Below are positions 7,864 to 12,108 of a stretch of DNA of 12,108 nt, piece by piece (positions within the stretch are counted from its first letter, which is position 1; each line of letters starts with the position of its first letter). The notes below the pieces were generated by a model. The model saw only the letters and a program-made list of their open reading frames with translations. It was not told the DNA's origin and ran no database searches. This DNA comes from an uncultured Armatimonadota bacterium (lineage in GTDB: Bacteria; Armatimonadota; Armatimonadia; Armatimonadales; Armatimonadaceae). The position numbers and the translations under genes are program-made. Location of the stretch: contig CAIRTT010000447.1 in the NCBI GenBank assembly GCA_903881535.1, positions 1-12,108 of the forward strand. The letters are read 5' to 3'.

Positions 7864-7881
7864 GCACGTCAATTGACGTGC
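7864..7881. repeat. Perfect 18-bp palindrome in the pilQ leader
   Basis: GCACGTCAATTGACGTGC is identical on both strands. It sits in the 88-base gap between the N0-protein stop and pilQ, ending nine bases before the pilQ Shine-Dalgarno sequence. In RNA it could fold as a 7-bp stem with an AAUU loop; in DNA it has the form of a dimeric operator. No T tract follows, so it is not an intrinsic terminator. Confidence 0.6.
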
Positions 7882-7929
7882 AACCGAGGCAGTCACTCCA
7901 ATGAGCAACCACCTCGAGAATTCGTGTAC

Positions 7930-8685
7930 TTAGAAGTTGCGGCCGCCGCCGAAGCCGCCCATGCCGCCTCCCATGCCGCCTCCCATGCCGCCGCCCATGC
8001 CACCCATGCCGCCGCCCATGCCACCCATGCCGCCGCCCATGCCACCCATGCCGCCGCCCATGCCGCCCATGCCGCCGCCCATGCCACCCATGCCGCCGCC
8101 CATGCCACCCATTCCGCCGCCCATACCACCCATTCCGCCGCCCATCCCACCCATTCCGCCGCCCATACCACCCATTCCGCCGCCCATACCACCACCGCCG
8201 CCGCGGTTGAACTGGTTAATAAAGGTGATGTTACCAAAGGCTCCCATAAGGTCCATGGGGTCGATAAAAATCAGAGGAATACGCTCAAATGAGACATTAT
8301 TTGTTGCTGTTGATTCCTGTGAAATATCAGGAGTTGCAGGCAACGTGTTCTGCGAAATCTGCCGTGGCTTGACAATGTAGACGTTGTTTTCCTTAATATA
8401 GGTCAACGGTACTGTCGCCGCACGCATGATCAGCTTCAAGGCGTTTTCAAATGGCTGGTCCGTGATTGTCATCGTCACAAAGCCAGCTACGTTATTGTCG
8501 ATAACGTAGTTGGTGATACCAGCTTGCTTGAATGCCATTTCCAAGGTTGTTCGGATTGGAGCATCCTTGAGATCTAATGTAATCGAATTAGGATTGCGTT
8601 CCTGCTGTGCGTACGCCGTCGTCGGCGAAACAGCCACAACACCAGCCAGACCAAGTCCGATTGCTAAAATACGAGTAACGTTCAT
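7930..8685 (-). CDS. Stand-alone secretin N0 (STN) domain protein with Gly-Met tail
   Basis: This 251-residue exported protein has a Sec signal peptide cleaved near TAYA|QQ (26/27), an N0/STN domain (about 35-107: LDLKDAPIRTTLEMAFKQAG through NVYIVKP), a linker, and a fragment resembling the first part of a Secretin_N domain (SFERIPLIFIDPMDLMGAF, 132-150). From about 161 to the end it is almost only Gly and Met with 22 Met, closing with GGFGGGRNF. It has no secretin pore domain. Domain order and the point where the Gly-Met segment begins parallel PilQ encoded next, so it looks like a truncated PilQ paralogue. N0 domains mediate contacts between secretins, PilP and other periplasmic partners, so a role in secretin assembly or gating is a reasonable inference. 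ATG 8683-8685 is preceded by GAGGTG at 5 bases. It lies 37 bases after the pilP-like gene. Confidence 0.9.
   Translation of the reverse strand: MNVTRILAIGLGLAGVVAVSPTTAYAQQERNPNSITLDLKDAPIRTTLEMAFKQAGITNYVIDNNVAGFVTMTITDQPFENALKLIMRAATVPLTYIKENNVYIVKPRQISQNTLPATPDISQESTATNNVSFERIPLIFIDPMDLMGAFGNITFINQFNRGGGGGMGGGMGGMGGGMGGMGGGMGGMGGGMGGMGGGMGGMGGGMGGMGGGMGGMGGGMGGMGGGMGGMGGGMGGGMGGGMGGFGGGRNF
7996..8184 (-). repeat. Nine tandem 21-bp units encoding GGGMGGM
   Basis: Nine exact 21-bp periods (189 bp) within the N0-protein gene each encode GGGMGGM, flanked by related GGGM units on the C-terminal side. Units nearer the N-terminus (about 8112-8184) use a different set of glycine codons (GGA, GGT) from units nearer the C-terminus (about 7996-8111, nearly all GGC), which suggests two rounds of local duplication. 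The repeat is in frame throughout. Confidence 0.93.
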
Positions 8686-8722
8686 ATTGTCACCTCACAA
8701 ACATCTCACGACAAGTCACATT

Positions 8723-9703
8723 CTACAACGAAGCGCCGGCTCCGCCACCACCGGATTTGTTACCGCGGCCACCCATGCCACCAGAACCACCCATCCCAGG
8801 CATTCCCGCACCCATTCCTGGGGCACCTGCTCCGCCACCGGAGCCAGATGAGAACTGCCCACGTAGCGCATCCGCTACCGCTGGTGCCAAGCCAGAAAGC
8901 TTGACTTCAAGTGAGCGGCCATCATCTGCCCGCAACACTAATGACCGTAATGTAATCGATTCAACGGTGAGTTCTCCAGATTGTGGATCACCCGATGGAA
9001 CCTTCGTACCAGGACGAATCACCTGATGCATCACATCTCCGGATGGATCACCCGTCTCCAAGATTGCAGTGATTGCACCGTTATACATCACACCAGCAAT
9101 ACGCCGTGGAAGCGGAGGAAGAGGCCCCTTCGTCTTCAGCGGATCATCTGTCTCTTTCGGAGCCGGCGGGATATATGGCGAAGCAAGACGGCGCGGAAGT
9201 GCCAATGTATATGCAGGAATCTCTGGAACCACTACCTTAAGGAATGATTCAAAAGGATCTTTGCGGAAACCTGCGGCTACCTGACCATCTTTAACCTCAG
9301 GAGGTTTACCACCAGTCGCTCCGCCACCTGCTTGTCCGCCCGCTTGTCCAGCTGCGGCGGCAACAGCAGCAGTACCAGCGGCAACCAACGATTCATCAAC
9401 TTTTACTGTCGATGCCGCCGTAACCCAACTGTTAGAGTTCCCTTTTCCAGAACCACCACCAGCTGGCTGCACACCAAAACGAACATTGCCGCCAGAAACA
9501 GGCATGCCAGCAGCAGGTGTAGTCGATGCCATATCTGCATCAATTCCGGCAGCCCCACCACTAGCTACCTGTGAGACAGGCGCAGGTGCGGCTGCTTCTT
9601 CACCTCCGCAACCGGCAAGCATTAAGGCAGAACCCAGAATGCCGGCTACAAGACCAGTACGAATCATGTTTTTTGTTTCCATCGTATTGCTTTGACCCAG
9701 CAT
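8723..9703 (-). CDS. pilP: PilP-like pilus assembly lipoprotein
   Basis: Proteobacterial PilP is an inner-membrane lipoprotein that binds PilN/PilO and contacts the N0 domain of PilQ. This 326-residue protein has a lipoprotein signal ending in lipobox LAGC (Cys32), a long low-complexity Ala/Gly/Pro region (about 35-140), then FRKDPFESF (146-154), resembling the DPF motif of PilP, and a compact beta domain (about 195-272: RRIAGVMYNGAITAILE, VIRPGTKVPSG, ELTVESITLRSLVLR) with the PilP/GspC pattern. The C-terminus (about 285-326) is a Gly/Met-rich tail. Identity as pilP rests on this pattern and on position between pilO and the secretin genes. The ATG at 9701-9703 overlaps the pilO stop as TAATG, with GGAG just upstream; in-frame ATGs at codons 8 and 13 would shorten an unusually long signal n-region. 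Confidence 0.8.
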   Translation of the reverse strand: MLGQSNTMETKNMIRTGLVAGILGSALMLAGCGGEEAAAPAPVSQVASGGAAGIDADMASTTPAAGMPVSGGNVRFGVQPAGGGSGKGNSNSWVTAASTVKVDESLVAAGTAAVAAAAGQAGGQAGGGATGGKPPEVKDGQVAAGFRKDPFESFLKVVVPEIPAYTLALPRRLASPYIPPAPKETDDPLKTKGPLPPLPRRIAGVMYNGAITAILETGDPSGDVMHQVIRPGTKVPSGDPQSGELTVESITLRSLVLRADDGRSLEVKLSGLAPAVADALRGQFSSGSGGGAGAPGMGAGMPGMGGSGGMGGRGNKSGGGGAGASL

Positions 9704-10497
9704 TAGTCTCCGCCCTTCACTCCGCTACCACCGCCAGCAGGAGCACCAGCGCCGGTCATACCGCCCATTTGTGGACCACCACCGCCGCGCATGCCTGCAC
9801 CACCCATCATCGATCCAGAACCACCCATCATGCCACCGCCGCCACCCGCACCACCACCGGATGCCTGTGGGATGGCAATAGCCTTGGTTCGATCACCATG
9901 GGTGTATTCGAAGACCTGAAGATTATATTGACCTACCAAGTTTGGAGAGTTGCCAGAGAGCGTCAACCCAGTCACCAAAACGAGACGATCAAAACGATTC
10001 CAGCGCTCAACGTGGGAAAGAACATTTTTGAATGTCCCTTGAACCTGAACTCCACCAGGAGTGAAGACGTAAAGTTCATTCAGGGATGCATTCGGGTCGC
10101 TTGGCGCAGCCGGTAGTGCAAAACTACCCTGGAGCTTCGTTACAGACTTATCGCTGTCCAGAAACTTCTGCATCTTTGGACCAAGAACGCGCACTTGCTC
10201 ATTAATCAAATCCTGCCAAGCAGAATAGGTGTTTGAGACATCGATATCAGGCATATACCTGCGCTCGTAGACATTCCAATCAGCCTTTGCTTGCGCAACT
10301 TGCTTATTAGCATCCTTTTTCTTACGCTCAGCAGTAGATCGCTCATCTGCTTTGGTTCGACGGGTATCACGACGCGTGCGCTCAGTATCAAGCTGCTTTA
10401 GTGCCGGATCAATCAATCCAAAATATCCACCCAAACCAAATACCAGTGCAGTTACGCCACCGATAATGAAGATTTGAGGACGAGTCAGTTTTGACAT
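9703..10497 (-). CDS. pilO: Type IV pilus alignment protein PilO
   Basis: PilO is a bitopic inner-membrane protein that pairs with PilN and links the cytoplasmic PilM ring to PilP and PilQ. The 264-residue product has a short cytoplasmic N-terminus, a transmembrane helix (about 7-28), a highly charged probable coiled coil (about 32-80: TERTRRDTRRTKADERS), and a ferredoxin-like alpha/beta periplasmic domain (about 95-200, with VQVQGTFKNVLSHVERWNRFDRLVLVTGLTL, the most PilO-like segment). A Gly/Met-rich tail follows (about 213-264) with MMGGSGSMMGGAGMRGGGG. ATG 10495-10497 has a purine-rich AGGAAGAG about 10 bases upstream. It begins 27 bases after pilN. The tail is absent from well-studied PilO proteins and closely matches the PilN tail. 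Confidence 0.9.
   Translation of the reverse strand: MSKLTRPQIFIIGGVTALVFGLGGYFGLIDPALKQLDTERTRRDTRRTKADERSTAERKKKDANKQVAQAKADWNVYERRYMPDIDVSNTYSAWQDLINEQVRVLGPKMQKFLDSDKSVTKLQGSFALPAAPSDPNASLNELYVFTPGGVQVQGTFKNVLSHVERWNRFDRLVLVTGLTLSGNSPNLVGQYNLQVFEYTHGDRTKAIAIPQASGGGAGGGGGMMGGSGSMMGGAGMRGGGGPQMGGMTGAGAPAGGGSGVKGGD
9773..9837 (-). repeat. pilO copy of the shared Gly-Met tail sequence
   Basis: About 65 bp here aligns without gaps to 10610-10674 in pilN, with about 55 identical positions by eye. Both encode MMGGSGSMMGG followed by Ala or Pro, then GMRGGGGP. Nine of the ten differences fall at third codon positions; the tenth is the Ala/Pro change. A 15-base stretch (9815-9829) also recurs exactly in the pilP-like gene at 8781-8795. 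Confidence 0.85.
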
Positions 10498-10524
10498 ATT
10501 ATTGGTTCTCTTCCTGCCTGCAAC

Positions 10525-11319
10525 CTAATCAACAGCCTGCGGTCCGCCACCCTTGGAGCCGGCAGCTGCACCGCCACCACCACCGCCGGCCATAGGAGCG
10601 CCCATCATAGGACCACCGCCACCGCGCATACCCGGTCCGCCCATCATAGAGCCAGATCCACCCATCATGCCACCAAATCCACCACCTGCCGCAGCACCTC
10701 CGCCACCTGGTGGCGTTGGAGCAATCACTGGCATCACAAGATTTGCGGACACCTGAAGTGGGAATCCATTTGCATTTGGATCCAAAGGAGCCTCACCCGG
10801 CAAACCAACGGCCTGCGTGGATGCGTTCGGCCAACCTGGTAGCGCACTGATTGAAACCGACTTGACATCCGGATTGGCAAACAATGTCAGGTAATACTTT
10901 CCAACATCGGAGAGGTTCTGGACATATGCATTGATGGAAAGCGAATCACCGGTTACCGCCATCGAGCTGTATTCGACCTTGCGGTAGGTGTACTTTGCAA
11001 CGTTACGGTAGATCTGAGGGACGAGGACATTGTGGAACTGCACCGTCTTGACAAAGTTGACTTTGTCCTGAAGTGGTTTGATCAGTGCGAGCGTGGATGT
11101 TGTTTCCGCTTCAATCGCTTCAACAGCTTTCGCATCTGAGTCGGCAGCATTTGCCTCTTCAATCATCGTGTTGACGGATGGCACGAGATAACCAAACTGG
11201 TAGCCAAGGAGACCACCAATCACAGCAACTACGCCGGCGACGGTTCCAACAACTGCCGCTTTGGTTTTCCGCTGCTCTGCAATGTATGCAGGCATAAGGT
11301 TTATGCGAAGCACTGACAT
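10525..11319 (-). CDS. pilN: Type IV pilus assembly protein PilN
   Basis: PilN anchors PilM to the inner membrane and dimerises with PilO. The N-terminus MSVLRINLMP carries the conserved INLxP motif that in Thermus and Pseudomonas inserts into PilM. A transmembrane helix follows (about 21-46), then a probable coiled coil (about 50-90, ending near QDKVNFVKTV) and a periplasmic alpha/beta domain (about 95-200, with YRKVEYSSMAVTGDSLSINAYVQNLSDVGKYY). A Pro/Gly/Met/Ala-rich tail (203-264) ends the protein. Its length of 264 residues equals PilO here, but most PilN proteins are near 180-210, the difference being mainly the tail. ATG 11317-11319 is preceded by GAGGTG at about 6 bases. It lies 93 bases after pilM. 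Confidence 0.92.
   Translation of the reverse strand: MSVLRINLMPAYIAEQRKTKAAVVGTVAGVVAVIGGLLGYQFGYLVPSVNTMIEEANAADSDAKAVEAIEAETTSTLALIKPLQDKVNFVKTVQFHNVLVPQIYRNVAKYTYRKVEYSSMAVTGDSLSINAYVQNLSDVGKYYLTLFANPDVKSVSISALPGWPNASTQAVGLPGEAPLDPNANGFPLQVSANLVMPVIAPTPPGGGGAAAGGGFGGMMGGSGSMMGGPGMRGGGGPMMGAPMAGGGGGGAAAGSKGGGPQAVD
10610..10674 (-). repeat. pilN copy of the shared Gly-Met tail sequence
   Basis: This segment is the partner of 9773-9837 in pilO: roughly 85% identical at the DNA level, in the same codon phase, encoding GGMMGGSGSMMGGPGMRGGGGP split across the segment. The amino-acid sequences differ only at one Pro/Ala position. Confidence 0.85.
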
Positions 11320-11412
11320 CTATTCACCTCATCCAACCGAGTCACACACATAAGACTCACCAAGATAACTACATCATCGGTCGAAACTATTCAACATTCA
11401 AGTAGAAAGTTC

Positions 11413-12108
11413 CTACGAACCAATTACAGCATCCCGTGCCGCAAGGCCCATTGCAACAGCAAAAGCTGATGACAATGCCGTCCGTTGCGCCCCAGTAACA
11501 GACTTAGCGGTTACGTTTGTACTGCCAAATGTATCTGCAACGCTTGCTGGTAAGCCGATTTCCTTTTCAAGGTAAGCATCAAATCCGCGTAGATTTGCAC
11601 CACCACCACAGAGCAGCAAGTGATCAACGGTCTCTGTTGGATACTTTGACCGGAAATAATCGACCGATCTTCGCAGCTCCATCGTGAACTCACCGAGGAC
11701 AGGTAATAAAGCCATGAACACATCACGAACTCGCTGCTCGCTAGCTGTTAGTGCGACAGGCTCTGCAGCCAATGGAGCTTCGACAGCTGGCTCAGGCGTC
11801 ACTGCGAATGGATTGACATCTTCAACGGGTGCCGCTTCGACTGGCGCTGCAGGTGCCGTATCCCCAAATAGGCTTGGAGGCAATGGCGCCGAAATGTCAA
11901 CATCCCATGGAGATGAAATGCCGTTATCTGCCGCATCCCCAGACGATCCAAACATATCTTCCTGTGCCTGCTCAACCAAGTCAAGCAACACTTCTCCGCG
12001 CTCAACCTTCTCGTCTTCGGCGGCATCGAGGGACAAGGACAGCTTGTCCGCCACTGCACGGGTAAAGGCTTCCCCACCAAGTGGAATCGTACGAGGGAAG
12101 CGCAAGAC
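11413..12108 (-). CDS. pilM: Type IV pilus assembly ATPase-fold protein PilM, C-terminal part
   Basis: PilM is an FtsA-like actin-fold cytoplasmic protein that binds the PilN N-terminus. Only the last 231 residues are in the window; the frame runs off the right edge, and the TTG at 12103-12105 is an internal Leu codon, not a start. The first visible residues, RTIPLGGEAFTRAVADKL and the following AEDEK, match the PilM stretch with GG..lT and AE..K. After about 75 residues rich in Ala, Pro, Glu and Val (about 55-122 of the visible part) the actin-like fold resumes: LGEFTMELRRSVDYF (138-152), then the phosphate-binding LLLCGGGANLRGFDAYL (164-180), LGL-type segment EIGLPASV, and a C-terminal helix ending at TAG 11413-11415. 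The Ala/Pro-rich insert is not typical of PilM. It is the upstream gene of the pilMNOP-N0-pilQ set. Confidence 0.92.
   Translation of the reverse strand, partial: VLRFPRTIPLGGEAFTRAVADKLSLSLDAAEDEKVERGEVLLDLVEQAQEDMFGSSGDAADNGISSPWDVDISAPLPPSLFGDTAPAAPVEAAPVEDVNPFAVTPEPAVEAPLAAEPVALTASEQRVRDVFMALLPVLGEFTMELRRSVDYFRSKYPTETVDHLLLCGGGANLRGFDAYLEKEIGLPASVADTFGSTNVTAKSVTGAQRTALSSAFAVAMGLAARDAVIGS

Noticed and set aside
7996..8184. Regular repeats that could suggest a CRISPR array
   Set aside because: The units are contiguous 21-mers with no spacers, in frame, and encode one continuous protein tail.
7937..8380. Long plus-strand open frame rich in Pro and Met, and similar Ala/His or Trp/Ala-rich frames across 7041-8292
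   Set aside because: They are the other-frame readings of the Gly-Met repeats, where GGN/CCN triplets contain no stop codons. They lack plausible starts and have no natural protein composition.
11320..11412. Short inverted repeat GAGTC/GACTC between pilM and pilN
   Set aside because: Five base pairs with a 10-base loop is within chance, there is no T tract, and the spacing fits a simple intra-operon gap.
12103..12105. TTG as the start of a 230-residue gene
   Set aside because: The frame continues past the window edge, and the first residues match the middle of PilM, so this is an internal Leu codon.

Overview
Every gene supported in this window is on the minus strand, so it is read here from the right edge to the left. 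The window holds two back-to-back transcription units of an apparently chromosomal, diderm bacterium: a type IV pilus (or type II secretion-like) alignment complex and secretin operon, then a shikimate-pathway operon that runs into a PASTA-domain kinase-like protein and ribulose-phosphate epimerase. An outer-membrane secretin, a lipoprotein and several Sec signal peptides argue for an outer membrane. The PASTA kinase-like gene next to rpe recalls the Firmicutes prkC-rsgA-rpe order, while pilMNOPQ followed by aroK-aroB recalls Gammaproteobacteria. That mixture, with moderate G+C, fits a deep-branching diderm such as Armatimonadota. This is an inference from gene content only and no lineage is claimed.

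Unit 1 (about 12108 to 6123): pilM (3' part only), pilN, pilO, a pilP-like lipoprotein, a stand-alone secretin N-terminal-domain protein with a long Gly-Met tail, and the secretin pilQ, closed by a strong intrinsic terminator. PilM-PilN-PilO-PilP form the inner-membrane and periplasmic scaffold that connects the pilus motor to the PilQ pore. Five consecutive proteins (PilN, PilO, PilP-like, the N0 protein, PilQ) each carry a Gly/Met-rich segment, and all five segments are predicted to lie in the periplasm. The N0 protein looks like a PilQ paralogue that ends inside the same Gly-Met loop that interrupts the N1 domain of PilQ.

Unit 2 (about 5886 to 1): aroC, aroK, aroB, a 65-residue two-helix membrane protein, a PASTA-domain protein kinase homologue that has lost its catalytic residues, rpe, and the start of an unidentified membrane protein. 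The genes are separated by a few bases or overlap, which suggests translational coupling. AroB, AroK and AroC are three enzymes of the route to chorismate, and Rpe acts in the pentose-phosphate pathway that supplies erythrose 4-phosphate to it.

The most unusual features are the Gly-Met segments shared along the pilus operon, the truncated secretin paralogue, and the PASTA pseudokinase. No RNA genes, insertion sequences, CRISPR arrays or prophage genes were seen.
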